Source: Mansonella perstans (lineage: Eukaryota > Nematoda > Chromadorea > Rhabditida > Onchocercidae). From it: a stretch of 64,000 nt of DNA. The DNA is taken from the NCBI GenBank assembly GCA_037074765.1, contig JBAMDO010000082.1, positions 62,001 through 126,000 of the forward strand, read 5' to 3'. The notes under the pieces are model-generated. The model made no database searches. It saw only the letters and a program-made list of their open reading frames with translations, and was not told where the DNA came from. Positions 1 through 13,395 of this stretch are shown piece after piece. Numbering within the stretch: position 1 is the first letter of the stretch; every line of letters begins with the position of its first letter. Made by a program: the position numbers and the translations under genes.

Positions 1-279
1 TTTTGTACTCACATTATGCCTAAACTAAATTCAACGTAACTACTGTTATACTGTTACAGCGAAATATATATGAAAAAGTAAAAATGAATTGCAAAAATAA
101 ATTTGTCATCAAATTTGATGGCAGAACTAAATTGTGAATTAATTTATTTTATTATTTTTTTTAAATGTTTAGTTTAATAAAAGATAATAAATTTTTTTGT
201 ATACCTAAAAAAATAAACAAAACAAAAAAGCAGAAAAACCGCATCATACCGGATAAAACGAAATTGATTGTAATGGCAC

Positions 280-1810
280 CGTATTTGTTAGCACAGATAG
301 AAAATCCTACACGTTCCATGTCATCTCGTAGCACAATTGTCACTTCTTCATCATAGTATGATTTTTGAATCTATTAAATTGGAAAATTTTATTTTAATAA
401 TTACAATTCATTATAAGTCATTTATTTCTGATTTCTTTTCCCCATCATTTCTCCCTTTTTCATCTCCCTTCCCTCAACCTTTCTCTTATCAGTTTTCTTC
501 TCATCAAAACACATATTATTATCCAGGATTGCAGCAGTGATTATTTGAATATTGGATGATTATGGATGCATACCTTCCATATATTATCTGATCGAAATGT
601 TGTAGTTGTGTAATTTTGGGAATTATCAGCGATGCAATCACAACAACAACAACAACACCAGTTTTGATTGATTGTTGAATTAGGTCGATATGCGTCTGAC
701 TCACGTGAGCATGTTTCATGTAACGGTATCCATAATGTTGACGTGTTATATTTTAAAAGATTTTTATGACTGCAAAAAAAAGTATAAATGAAAAGTTATC
801 AAAAAAAAGAAAGATAAAAATTGAGTAATTAAAAAAAAAAATCTTTCTTTTATCGTTTGCTTATCTATTTTGAGTTTGAATAAAACGAGAAATCAGCTGT
901 CAAATTTATCAATCTGAAATTAATTTAGGTTGAAGGTCAATTAAATTAAGTTACTGTTAAATTAATTTATTGACGTTGATAAGAATCTATCAAAAAAAAA
1001 AAAAATGATAACCATAATTTTAGAAAAATTATTTAAAAATAATCGTTAAAAATTTTTAAAAATCATTTCTCCCTTTCTATTATTATGATGATTGTATTAC
1101 CAATATCGATTCATCTGTTGTACATTATCAGACGATTGGTGAGAATATGATTGTTCAGTTTCCTGATTATCGTTATACAGTTGGAGAGGCTAAAATAGCC
1201 TGGTTAATCGCTAACAGCTATTCATTTAACGGAAATAACGAAATATTAAAGTTGAAAAAAATTCCCAAGGTCAATTTACAGTTTGGGAAAAAAAATTACC
1301 GATTTAAAAGAAATTAAAAAATACACATCCGTATACGTCAATATATTAGAATAGAATTCATTTAGCAAAACAAAAAAAAGAAAAATTCCCACGTTTAGAA
1401 AATTTACAAATAAAGATATAAACGTGAAAATAGTATATGATGCAAATAAACATAGTGATATTTTTTGCATTATTTATATCGAATATCATAAACATAAATT
1501 TTTCCTGCAAATATCTTAATAATTAAATTATTATTTAATTTATAAAGTTCTATAAGTGATAATTATAAATAATTTAAAAATTTACCAAAGCTTCGTTATT
1601 TCCTTGAGCTATCGTATAATAATAAATCGGTCCATCGCTGGAGGTAAAATGATGATTTGTTGATAAAAATCGATTATGTAAAAAATGCTTCAAATCAGAC
1701 GTAGAAGCTATAGGTGACTGTTGTAGGTCAGATGTAAAAGTTGTACATTCAGGTGGATCAGATGTGGAAATCGCAGACGGTGATGATTGCTGCCGTAAAT
1801 GAGCCATCAT
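280..1810 (-). CDS. Unrecognised Gln/Ser/Thr-rich protein, partial multi-exon gene running off the left edge
   Basis: I do not recognise the family. The first coding exon (1586-1810) starts with ATG, encodes a Ser/Thr/Pro-rich stretch (MMAHLRQQSSPSAISTSDPP...) and ends in phase 0 at a clear donor (TTG|gtaaat). A second exon (about 1101-1189) starts after ttttag and encodes QLYNDNQETEQSYSHQSSDN. A third candidate (574-699) has a CAA/GTT trinucleotide run (639-659), and a fourth (280-370) encodes SYYDEEVTIVLRDDMERVGF. If exon 2 ends at its internal gtacaa donor, phases 2-3-4 agree, but an alternative donor at 1101 gives a different frame, so the joins are uncertain. The low-complexity polar start followed by a charged segment would suit a regulatory or scaffold protein; that is inference only. 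Further exons presumably lie left of base 1. Confidence 0.45.
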
Positions 1811-4800
1811 CTAATTATTAATAGATTCGTAAGTTTTTTTTGTAGTTTTTTTTTTTCTTGTTGAAATTGAATGCTTTTGTATGCTAAGTTTGAAAGAAAA
1901 TTTTGAATTGATTGATGATTCATTTACCCACTTCATTTAACGTTATCAAACCAAAGAAAATAAATCATTAAAGGTATTTAGATCAAAAAATAATTTGTTC
2001 AATCATTGCCATGAATATCATGCAAATAAAACCTTTATTAATAGTTAATTAGAAAGTTTATTTTACATTTCATTTCTAATGTCTTCATCAAATAAAGTTA
2101 ATAATTTTAACATATGAATTCAGCGGTCAGCGAAAAAACAAAACTTTGCATTGAGTTGATAATTTCAAGCAAAGTACAGGAAAGATAAGAAAAATTATAC
2201 AGAAATATCAGAAGAAAAAGGAAAAAAAAATCCATTTCCAATTACTGATGATTGGCAAAGAGATGATAAAAAAGCAAATGAATGATCAATTTAAATTTTA
2301 ACTTTTTAAATTTTGCGAGATTAAAAAAATTCTCATGAACAGTTATTTTTTTAAACAAAAAAAAAAAAAAAAAAAGCGAAACAATAAGAGGCAAATGAAT
2401 TCGCTCGATTTCTGTACCAAATTTCATCCCTAAAAGTTAGGTTTAAGAAATTTATTTTTTTGAAAGATTCCCTATTTTTAAAAAAATTTTTCATATTTGA
2501 AACAAATATGTAAAATATTTTAACAGAAAACAAGTATTAAAAGAAAATGAACCGTTAAAATGAGTTAATGAAATTGAAATAACAAAAATTTATATTCGTT
2601 TTTTTCCTTCCTTTGATGGATGAAAGTTGACACAAAAAGGTGCCACAAAACTGTCGCAGTTCCTTCCTGTTCTAAAATTATGCACGTTTGTATAATTGTG
2701 GCAATCAAGAAATTGGGATGGTTGTTGAGCATGTAATTTCGACTATATTTATTGGTATAGCTGGGACAGTTCAGGTGATAGTGATTCGTCCTGTCATTTT
2801 TTTGGCAAGTTACCCTTCGAAGGTCAACAACATGCACTGACAACGATGAATCCAAATCTTAAGCAGACTTATCATTATTTTCGATAAATTTGAAAAGTTC
2901 TAGATTAATCATTTCATAATCTTGCCGTCCACTTGGAAAAAAAATAATAAAATTGAAATCAGGTCGAATTTTTAATTTGAATCTATTTAAATCAGTTTTA
3001 AAATTTGACCTTAATGAAATGGATAAATGAGTGGAGCAGAAATAAAATGATGACGTTTAATTCAAAGATCAATTTTAAAATAAAGTAGATTTTTAAGATA
3101 TCTTCAGAGGTAAATGCACTTGATTACTCTTATTTAAATGTACATATAAAATTAACTATTTTCCTAAAACTTGCATATAATTAGTCACTTCTCATCTAAA
3201 TTTGTGTAAACTTAATTATTTTCCATTCCTACATTTCCCTTATTAATTACTTTGTAATTAAACGTAAACACAATTAATGTACGCATGGTTAAGTAATAAA
3301 TTACCCATCATAAGTGCATTACTATGTTATTTGTTCATTTGAATATAAATGTGTGACTACTTTATGACATTTCAAATTATTCATTTAATAGACCATCCTA
3401 ATTACTAGTAATAAATAATAACCAATAATTTGATTCGTTATGTTACTGGCGAGATACGTTGAAACACGTGATTATCTAGTGCTGAATCATAACTTAATTA
3501 TCTACTATGAAATTTTTTGATATTTACCATCATTTCTTTGTTACGTAATAATAAAATAAGTAACTTATAATTAAACAGTTTAGCACTGGAATCTTAAATT
3601 TTTAATTGTATAAACAAAAATACTAATATATTACATTGAAATGCAAACACATATTTTTTTAAAATTTTTTATCTATTTATTTTATTTTCTAAATTGATTT
3701 GATTCCAATAACTGTTAATTGATGAGAAATGAAAAGTGAAATAAGATAAAATTGTAATAATTTTTACTGCTATACATTTATCTTAAATAATATTCTCTTA
3801 TAAAATCCATTAGGCTTTTTTTTGCTTGGATTTTATTGCCAAAAAAAAATTTTTTATTTTAGCTTTATGAAATAAAAAATAAAATCAACATTTGGAAATT
3901 TAATGAATGTTTGCAAAAATTTTTCAAAATTCTTTTCCGCAAGTTAAAATTTGGGAAGGAAATTTAAATTATAAATAAAATCATTTTTAATTTGTCAAAG
4001 TAATAATGAAATTTTTAATGCTTTCTTTTTGTTGAATTTGTTTTCATAAATAAGTAAGCAGGAATAATTAATCTTTTGAAAAACTGAAAACGATTTTGCT
4101 GAATTTTAAAATGTATGATATCGTTTGGAATATTATTGGAATGAAATATACATCGAAAAGTAAGTTAATTCATTACTCATTTAATTTAACATGTTAACAC
4201 GTAAACGCGCTATTTTAACATGCAAACGTAAACGTAAACGTTTTTTCTTTAGCTTAACTTTGAAAAAGTACTTTGACATAAAATGTTGTTGTTTGTCGTG
4301 GTCGCAAATTTGTATCATGCAAAAAACATAGCAAATACTATTATCATAAAGCAGCGTTTTAATTGCATCCACTAAAATGACGCCAAATTTTTTTCATTCT
4401 TTGTCACATAAATGCCAGTTAAATATCTAAAGGTCATTTAGATAACAATGAAATTTGAAGTACTGGAATTGAATTTATTTAATTAATGAAATATTGATTT
4501 TATAATTTATCATGATTTCTCATAATTATTTATTATCAAAAAAGTTTTTTCAATGATTCAAAATTTTTTTAACTACAAATTTCAAAATGGAAAAACAAAA
4601 ATTTGCATATTGCATATGAAACAGATGAATTAATACTTTTTATTAGTGTTTAAATAGTAATTCAACCAAAACCGCTAATTACTGTTTAAGCAATTGATTT
4701 AGCAAAGACTGCTAATTACTCTTTGAATATAGATTTAACTAAAAACTATTAAATGTTGCATAAAAACTAAATTAACTAAAAATGTTAATTTACTGATTAA

Positions 4801-7800
4801 AAATCAATTTAACTGATACTGCTTAAATGTGTTGTTTAAAAATTACACAAAATTAACACAGTCACCAATATGACGTAATAGTTAATTACGTCAAAGGCGA
4901 AAGTAAAATAAAAAAGGAAATTAATTATTGAAAAATTTCATTTTTTTCAAATTCAATTAAAATGTCCAGCATTTGTTTTTTTCTTAAATATAGCAAAAAA
5001 TTTTACTTTCGAAAAATTCCAGTTATTTACATGCTTTTTAAGAACGAATTATATCATGAAAATCTTTGATATGACTGATAATTGAAGCTGAAAAGAAAAT
5101 TGTTAATTGAAATTATAATAGATTATTTACAGTTCCCTTAATCTCCTATATATACATTGAAGCGAATTATTTTGCAAAAATTTTTTAATTTTATTTATAA
5201 CGAAAAATAATAATTGGTAATTGTTAACTAATTATTTCATTTTTTTCCTTCAGTTTTTCTCTTCTTTTAAGGATTTCTGGAAGATCTTTCATTTTATTTT
5301 TGCAGAAATAAATAGTATTGAAATTAGTTTTGAAATGAGGCTAAGAAATATAACATAAAAGAAATATAATTTTGGTTGTTTCATTTAATTTAAAATATAA
5401 TCGGTTAAAAAAAAAAATCCTACGATAGAGAAAATGTAAGTAAAACAGAGAAGAAATGAAAAGGATTAATGAAATGATGATGAGGAGTGGAATTTATCAG
5501 GAATCGAAAAATTGTTTGCTTAGTATTGGAAAAAAAAACAAGTCAAAGAAGAGTGAAAATGTGTGGAAGGGAGGATGGAAGAGAGAAAAAGTGGAAAAAT
5601 AGGTAAATTAAACTGATAATTCATTTCATGTGAAAAAAATTCTATAGTTAATAAATTTAGCCCGACAAAAAATCCGAAGGATCTGTAATTTAATTTATGT
5701 ATCAACAGGGAGAATGATTATATCGCTTACTTTTGCCCCCGTAGCATTAAGCAATATCACGATGCTATTGCTTTTTTTTAAACAAAAGAAAATGATTATT
5801 TTATTTATTTTAACATAGCATTTCATACTTTTCTAAATTTAAAAATAATTTAAAATTTGTGAAATGGATAAAAATTAACTGAAAATATAACTCAATCGTA
5901 CTAAAATTCAATTTTAAAGTTGATTTTTTTCTCGAAATGATTAACTATCTGTAATTGTTAAAAATTCACTATTTCAAAACTATTTACAATTTGGATAGAA
6001 GTAATTATGAAAAATGAAACGAATGTATAATGAAGAACAGTTATAATTAAAAAAAAAATTCAATTGGGACATTTTGTTAAATTTTTAAGAATTCCCTCAA
6101 ATCTTTATCAATTTAGCTTCAAAATTAGTGAAAAATTAATTTGATAATTAAAGTACAATGTTTTGATTCATTCGAGCATGCACATGCATTTTAGATATAC
6201 TGAATTGCATAAGTTGAAATAAATAAATGTTTGTTAAATTGGAAATGCTCAGCAATTTCTTTATGTCTGAAAAATTTGTTTTAAAATTGAAGGAAATTTG
6301 ACTTAAAAATTGAAGTACAGCGTTCCATCTATCCATTTGTCTTTGCACCGGTATATTATAATAAATCCCGCTTGTTTCAGTAACTTTATGATCTTTTAAA
6401 ATATTTGGATAAAATAATTTTAACGATAATTTCAGTTGCTTTGTATTTTTCTTTCAGTTAATTGTAATTCGTTCATTTGAATTTTATTCAAAAAAAAAAG
6501 TGTTTCAATTATCTAAACTGTTATTGAATTTCACTCTAAAAAATAGCAAATTCTAAATCACTGATGGAATGTTTTACAAAGAAACGATAAAAATTGAAAA
6601 TTCGAAAAATTTAAATTAAATTTTTGGCCAGTTATAACACAAGAATGATCAATGAATAAAGAAAAAGGCTATGCTTATATGCTATTAAAGATTATGCCCT
6701 CATAAATTATTCAGTGTGATATTTATCAATAAAATAAGAATTTTTTTATTTTGAAAGCTTTTTTTTTAAACTAAAAAATTGAAAAAAAATTTTTTAAAAA
6801 ATAAATTCAATAATAAAACGTCTTTTTAACGTTATTATATTATTTTATATTTGATTTTTTGTTTTATTAGCAATGTCTAAGCATTGATCGGTCCTAGTAA
6901 AAACCTTTTAGTGCTTTTTTTAGAAAACATGCATTGTTGCTGATAAGACTGATGTTTTAAAAATGAAATTGACCAAGCAAAAAATCTTGGAGATTACTAT
7001 TTTCCGGACTAATGTTATTCATATGCCATCAATGAAAATGATTCCATACTGACCATTAATGATCATTAATGAAGAACAGGAAGGATCATGATTTTTTTCT
7101 TCAGAATATCTGTTTTTGTTACTACAATTAAACAAAAGGAAAAAGATTAGAATTAATTTAATTATTCAAAATGTAAATTAACATCACAAAAATTTGAACC
7201 AATAATGTAATTCAATTTTTCAAATTAAAAAAAAAAACGGTGCAAGCAACTGATAAACAATCTCATTTATTAATACTTATCAGTTGTTTGCATCTTTTTT
7301 TTGCATTGATTTTTGATCTGTTGCTGTTAATTCTGACCTGATCGATCAATATTCCAGTCTAAAATAAAGAGAATAAAATTCTGATTGGTAAGGTGAAATT
7401 GAAAGGATAAGATTCTTATCCGTGATTCGATAGATCCGATTATTTTAATTTGAGGTTGAAAGGATAAGAAATTGTGATCGAAGCGTTGCTAATTTCCGAA
7501 AGAAAAGTCAAAAATAAAATTTCTTCTGCTTTTTTTTTCAACTTTTACTGCGAAATTGCAAGGACATTACCAATATGTATTTTGACCTAAACAAAAAAGT
7601 AAGCCAGAATCGGTGACGGAAAAATATATAATTAATACTGATGAGGGGCAAGAAATAATGTGACAGATATTGCTGAAAGATAAAAAATGTGATAGATAAC
7701 GATGACAAGTAAAAAATGAGACAGATCGATGAGAGATAATTCACATGTTCTAGCATGGATGAAGTAAGAAAGTGATAATTTGATAATAATTTCATTTCAA

Positions 7801-8340
7801 ATATCTGTATGATATTTATCAATCAGTACGGTTAATAAAATTATGATCACTGATTTATTAATTACGTCAAATTTGATCAGAACATGATTGATTGTGAAAT
7901 TTAACAAGCATTTCTGTCTTATGAAGATATTACAACCATAATTAACATTGCAGTTGGTTATGAATGATGAAATGAAAGATCAATAAAATGAAATTACGCA
8001 GCAAATAACAAATATGCTCCTTATGTGTCAGGCATTCTTATTTGTGATGCATTTGCATGAACAATACTATATTTTGTGTCTATTAAAGAAATCAATTTGC
8101 AAGCCAAAAAAAGTAAATAAAAAAGACATGCGTATTATCAAAAATGGAAATACGCTTGAATGGGCATTATTGCAACTGACAAGGTCATTAAAGGTTGCTC
8201 AGGACCACAAAAGTTCAAGTCATTAAGATGGATTGGGAGAAATGAAAGGTCATGTTTGATTCGGCAAACGCTAAATCAAATATTTGTATGTGCGTACGTC
8301 CGCATGTGTATATGTGTTTGTGTACATATCTGCTTAAATA
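1811..8340. other. Gene-poor AT-rich stretch, no recognised gene
   Basis: About 6.5 kb of homopolymer-rich AT DNA in which I find no recognisable protein family, RNA gene or mobile element. Open frames are short and low in complexity. The one at 2565-2855 is listed separately as the best candidate exon. A short AAACGT-type motif repeats at 4195-4240. The part nearest the upstream gene (about 1810-2600) could hold its promoter or 5' exons, but nothing visible proves that. Confidence 0.5.
2565..2855 (-). CDS. Possible exon of unknown protein
   Basis: An open frame of 96 codons with mixed, non-homopolymer composition (MDSSLSVHVVDLRRVTCQKN...), which stands out from surrounding AT-rich DNA. It has four cysteines and a His/Asn-rich middle, and resembles no family I know. 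It lies upstream of, and on the same strand as, the Gln/Ser/Thr-rich gene, so it could be an alternative 5' exon or a separate small gene. No convincing donor or acceptor was fixed. It may equally be chance. Confidence 0.15.
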   Translation of the reverse strand: MDSSLSVHVVDLRRVTCQKNDRTNHYHLNCPSYTNKYSRNYMLNNHPNFLIATIIQTCIILEQEGTATVLWHLFVSTFIHQRKEKNEYKFLLFQFH

Positions 8341-9780
8341 AGGAAATGGAAAACAAGTATTATCTTTAATACGGATGGAAATTTTTAGCGTTTGAGTGGA
8401 TTTCCTCCTACCAAAACTCTCATTTTTATTGTTGCACTTATAATTTGCTATTAATGAGACTCAATTGTTTTCACGAAATTCAAGCACTTTTAGAATATTG
8501 TTTCATATTAATGATATTTTGTGTGTTAATTTCTAATTGGAATGTAATAACGTAATGCGTTAGTATCTCCTGGGACTTATTTTTATTGTTGTCAGTGGCC
8601 TGAAAATTCACCAAAATATTTCATGCATGTGTTTGATTTTTTGCTTGCTTGACTGATTAATCAATTGACCAATTTCAAAACTTTTCACCCACTTTAATAA
8701 ATTTGCCAAACTTGTCAATATTTTTGTTTAAATTGTGAAGCAACTGGTTTTTAAAACATAATCTTCTGAATGATCTTTTTCATATTATTACTGTCATCAT
8801 TTCATAGGACAAAAGAAAATAAGTCTAAATTGTAATTTTGATGTTTTAAAAACATAAGTTCCAATCATTGACATAAAATTCTATTTTCTTGTCAGAACAT
8901 ATAGTCTTACAGAAAAAACTAAAATATATTTTTAAATTTAAAACTTGTAGATTAAAAATGAAACGCTGTCATAACTAGAATCAAAATTAAATACAATACA
9001 GTTGATGTTTTTCTGCAAAACATAAAATTCCACTGTTTCCTTTTTTAAAGAGAAATATTTCCTTTCGGAAAAACCAAAATAATTCTAGCAGTTCAATAAT
9101 TTTTCTTATCTAAATGGAGCAATTATAAATGTTATCATTATAAAACCATCTAAATTTAATTTTATTGTTTTTTCCAATTTTTGAATGAGAATTAATTCTA
9201 GGGCAAGTAGATTCACAACAAAACTAAATATTTTAAAAAAAAGCTTAAAAATATTTAACTAATTAAGTTGCAAAAAGAAATCGAAGCAAATTTTAATGTA
9301 TCAAATTTTTTATATCTATCCAAAAATCAGTTCTGTCGGATAATTTTCGAATTACAGCGTGACTTCCTTGCTTGATATTATAATGTCTATGTCGACAATC
9401 ATACTTCCACGATAACATTTAGACATGTATAATAAGCCTAACTGAGATTTCACAAGTTACAAAAAAAAGTTATAAGACATCATAACCGGATAATTCAAAG
9501 TTTCGAATTGGTAAGAATAAACGTCCTGTAGTAGCCGGAATAGATATATAAGCAGTAGTAAGTTGCAGTGATTGATAAGCGATCACATCTTTATCAGATA
9601 ATAAACCAATTGCTTTCATATTCTCTTTTTTCACTGCTTGGCATTATACAAATTAATTAAGTTTACAATTTATCGTGATACTTTCATTTTCCGTATAATT
9701 AGACGCAAACAGCAATTATTCTGCTTCTAATTTTGGATTTGGTTCATCGATTAGTAAGAGATTCTTTCCGTTGTAAAAAT
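8341..9780 (-). repeat. Stray copy of the OATP gene 3' end and downstream flank
   Basis: This block is a truncated third copy of the end of the organic anion transporter gene. Positions 9716-9778, read on the - strand, encode the end of the last OATP exon (GKNLLLIDEPNPKLEAE then stop). The sequence from 9778 leftwards to about 8930 is the reverse complement of 29930-30770, the 3' flank of the left OATP copy, with almost no mismatches. Further left (8341-8930) it matches only the older flank at 45296-45900 in direct orientation, at clearly lower similarity. Homology stops abruptly at about 9778-9780, within the last exon, about 100 bases from the NCBP1 pseudogene. No other OATP exon follows, so it cannot make a transporter. 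Confidence 0.85.
9716..9778 (-). pseudogene. Truncated last exon of an OATP/SLCO transporter
   Basis: Only the C-terminal tail (about 20 codons plus TAA) of the transporter survives. It reads the same as the tail of the complete copy ending at 29982, but the exon breaks off after the codons for YNGK, where the intact copies continue into a Tyr/Phe-rich membrane-proximal segment and a splice acceptor. The break marks a rearrangement junction. Confidence 0.85.
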
Positions 9781-9869
9781 GTTAATGGTTCAAATATATT
9801 AATGGGTCAATATGTTAATGTTGGCCAAAAATATATCATGCACAACACTTCGGATAATTAATAGAGCTG

Positions 9870-12236
9870 CTTATAGACGATGGTTCGCCCATGCGAAAAC
9901 TGGATGGTTCAGATGCGGTAAAAGATGAAATTAGGTCCAAATGAATAGAACTGTTGACACATGTTGGTAAGAAAATATGCATTGTCGTCCTTTTTCAAAA
10001 CTTTACCTTTCCTTTGATGTCACCTTGCGGCTTTATGGAGTTTGATAAGCTTTCCAAAAATAGCAATGTGAAGCAGTGCAACAGTTACAGCATGAGAAAT
10101 TATTGAGTCTGATTCTCACGAGTAGGAAATGAGCAGGTTATTGTTGGTGTGATAATTTGGGAGAAACTGCTTAATTCAATTGAATTTAGCTTGTGCAAAA
10201 CAATTCTTTGCTCTGAGTTTTTTCTTTATAAAATTTTTTTCAGAACAACTCATCTTTAAAATCAAATTTAGAAAGTCCAGCACAGGTTTTGAAAGGATCT
10301 GGATACGTACAAAGAACACAGAATAGAAACACTCGTAAACTGGTATGTTTAGTTCTTTTTGAATATTTTTAGATTTAAATTTCGACTTATTAATTAATGG
10401 TAATGTCGAAGTTCACTATTTGGTTTTTTACTGAAAAAAATGAAAAGTTTTCAATATATACATTATGCCGGACAAATTGACAGTTTATTCCACTTTGATT
10501 GGGCTGTTAAATGCCAAGAAATACAATTTCGTGCGGAGATTCCGTTAAGATTTCTTTTTTGTTTCCGCTGCCTTTTTTCAAAAATATAAATTACTACACA
10601 AAGTCTTCTTTCTTAATTCATCATTTTATTTTGCAGCTTTTGGGAAAACTTGCTACGAGATTGAACGAACTGATGAAAGCGGATGATTTCGATCACGCTT
10701 TATATGTTGTAAAAATTTTCAACCTTTCGCATTGTTTGAATTTTCCACTAATTTTTCGATTTTTCATTTATCCGAATTGAAGCTCATTGTTTTTACTAAA
10801 AAACTGGATGAATCAAAACTGAGAATTTCAGTGTTTAGGAATACCAATTGTGGGATAGAATTGCTTCCTTGGAATTAATTATTTCTTGAAATTCATTTTT
10901 ATTTATTTCTTGTAGGAGCTGTTACTGACAATTTTTGTTTAGGTGGTTTTGTTTCTGATTTGGCAAACTGCAGAGTTATCATATTGGATTCTTTTGTAGA
11001 TTTTTTTGGAGATCTTATAAATAGCGCTTCCAAAAAGCAATACCACAGGTATAGCTTTATAGTTCATGTATTTATAGTTTGGAGATTTTTGCATTGTTGA
11101 CTATTTCCGTTTGTAAATCATTACCATCAACTAATTTGAGTAGGTATAGGTTTTTGCAAATAAGACGTGATTAATTTATCTATGTATTTCCGCGTTGTCT
11201 TCCTTGGGTTGGACAGAAACTTACTGAAAAGAATGAAGACCAATTAATTGCCATGCTGGACATTGTTGAAAAATACTTTCATTCTCGAAATAAGGAATGT
11301 ATTAAGGTACATTGAGATTTTTGATATCGTTAAATCATATTTCCAATGTAAATGAGTTGATTTAAATTATTTTGACCAGATATTTTTTTCACACCTTAAT
11401 ATATTTTGATGATCTTCTGCCGATTCTGCAAGTTTGGACAAAATCTATTCATGAACAAGAAGACTATTTGGATTTTTTATGGGCGTAAATCTTAAAATTA
11501 CGACCTGACAAATGGAGGAAAAAGCTTATTACTCATGCTGTGTTTCTTTTGACGTATCATTAGCGGATGCGCTGCAGCATGGTTTACCAAGGTATGATTT
11601 TTTATTTGATTTCTTCCTGTCCTGCTTTTTAGTATCAAAGTTGTTATAAAAATTTAGACCTATAAGTAAGAAATAATATTTGCACAGTTTCATTTACCCG
11701 ACCCATCCACTCGGTCAATATTTTATGGAGGTTTACTGACTGAATTATGCAAAACTGAAAGTATGCCTCAGGTAAGTAAATGTGGAAAAGTCACTTGCTT
11801 AATGGTTTATTGCTTCAAATTAATTGTTGTTTTGGGGAAATAGGTATCATCTATTTATCATTCAAATGATTTCTATTTAACTTGATACTTAAATTCATAC
11901 TGCTCGGCATATATTTCAAAGCGTTTATTTCAGGTGCAGTATTAATATATTTCAGTTTAAACTTCCTTCAGGTAATAGCACAAGCTGCCGAAATGTTTTA
12001 CCAAAGGATAGATTTGATGCAAGTAGCTTGTATTGACAGGTAAAAATTGCGTAATTATTTTCTGATTCCAAAAACATAATATTTTGCTTTATTGAGATCG
12101 TGTATCTGTTTGTAGGTTAATTGATTGATTCAGTTATCACGTGTCCAATTTTGAGTACCGATGGTCACAGTCAGATTGGAGTGACTGTGTTGAACTAGAT
12201 CGACTTGCTGCATATGTTCGCAAGAGAGATGAATGA
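9870..12236 (+). pseudogene. ncbp1: Nuclear cap-binding protein subunit 1 (CBP80) pseudogene, intron-containing
   Basis: Intact NCBP1/CBP80 is the large MIF4G/HEAT-repeat subunit of the nuclear cap-binding complex and binds capped RNA with CBP20. Here successive exons match it in order: an N-terminal SSLKSNLESPAQVLK segment near 10250; DKLTVYSTLIGLLNAKKYNF at 10465-10535; LLGKLATRLNELMKADDFDH from about 10635; a segment ending NKECIK near 11308; LQVWTKSIHEQEDYLDFLWA to 11485; LLTELCKTESMPQ (about 11735-11771); VIAQAAEMFYQRIDLMQVAC near 11973-12040; and the hallmark [15 protein letters not shown] near 12150-12190. It is dead: an in-frame TGA at 9942-9944, a TAA at 11486-11488 right after the DFLWA segment, and a TGA at 12126-12128 where the family has Trp (NWF). 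It stops at 12234-12236, far short of the usual roughly 790 residues, losing the later HEAT repeats. Retained introns show it was copied as genomic DNA, not through mRNA. A functional copy must exist elsewhere. Confidence 0.9.
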
Positions 12237-13395
12237 ATAAATTGTAATATCTTGTTTAATATATAAATATATATATTTCTTTTTAATTAGATTAGAGTGT
12301 ATCAATTTGTATTTTGAAAACTACAAATTGAACAATTTGAAAAATTTGGTGAGGAACTACTATAGATTGCTTTTCAATATTGCAGTTAGTTTCTTTGTAG
12401 ATTTTTTATGTGAATTTCTGCATAAATTTTTGAAATCTATAGAAAGCAAATGCCGGTACTGGATAAGTGCATGCGGTTATCATATATCGGTTATCATATG
12501 CATGCGGCTGTCATAGAAATGGAATATGATAAACGACAAAAGAGAGAATATGATAAATGACGAATGCATAACTTTATTTGCATGAAACATTTATGAAACG
12601 GCGCTGTGTCATTTCAATGGTTTTTTTTCTTTTGAATAATGCGAAAGGAAATAAAAACCTTTGGCGCAATTAATTATTAAATATTGTGTGAGTTTGAAAA
12701 AAATCAAAAAGAATCTGTACTTCTTCTTGACTGTAAGTTTTCTTTCAACATAATAGATTTAGAGAGAGAGAGAGAAATTTACCAACTTTTAAATTTATCA
12801 CTATTGAAACGGTTACGATCTGGGAGGATTCAAAAGGTAGAAAGTTTAGGGTTACTTCAACAGATTAGGAATGATTCGATGCAGTTCGGAAAGATAAAGA
12901 CAAATCGTTTGGAAGCTTAAGGTAATTAAGAACAATTGGTTGTTGTTAGCTATAGATATCGATGAATGTCAAATGGTGAAGTAAATTCAAATTTTAAAAA
13001 ATGGAAAGGTAAATTTTGAAAATGTGAAATTTTGGGATAGCGTAATAAAATAACAGCAAAATGATAGTTTATCGAAAAAATAAACAAATAAAATCTGTCA
13101 GTTATCTAATAACAGGCAATTACTGAATGACATGAATATGATAAATTGCTTTCGCTTTATTTACTGATAAGTTATCAGTAAATAATAAAATATCCAGTAA
13201 AATGATGCCAAGAGCATGTTAAATGATCGATTCTTCGTATGTTTCCGTCTTCATTTTATTGTTTTTGTTGTTGCATTTTTTCCTTATGCCGAAAAATTCT
13301 ATTAAAAGTTGTCTTTTGTTTTTTAACGAGAAAAAATTTTGACAAAATTTAGTGCACAGCAATAAGCGTCTATTAAATCTTAAAACATCACTATA
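12237..13395. other. No recognised gene; low-complexity intergenic DNA
   Basis: Contains an AG-dinucleotide run (about 12764-12775), short repeated ATCATAT/GCATGCGG motifs near 12470-12510, and a segment at 12524-12640 whose reverse complement recurs, diverged, at about 35015-35110. Open frames here (for example 12307-12516) show no family resemblance. Confidence 0.5.

Noticed and set aside
8014..8369. Two overlapping + strand open frames of about 70 codons
   Set aside because: They lack family resemblance and splice context, and the second is low-complexity (Cys/Val/Ile from a TGTGTA-rich run).
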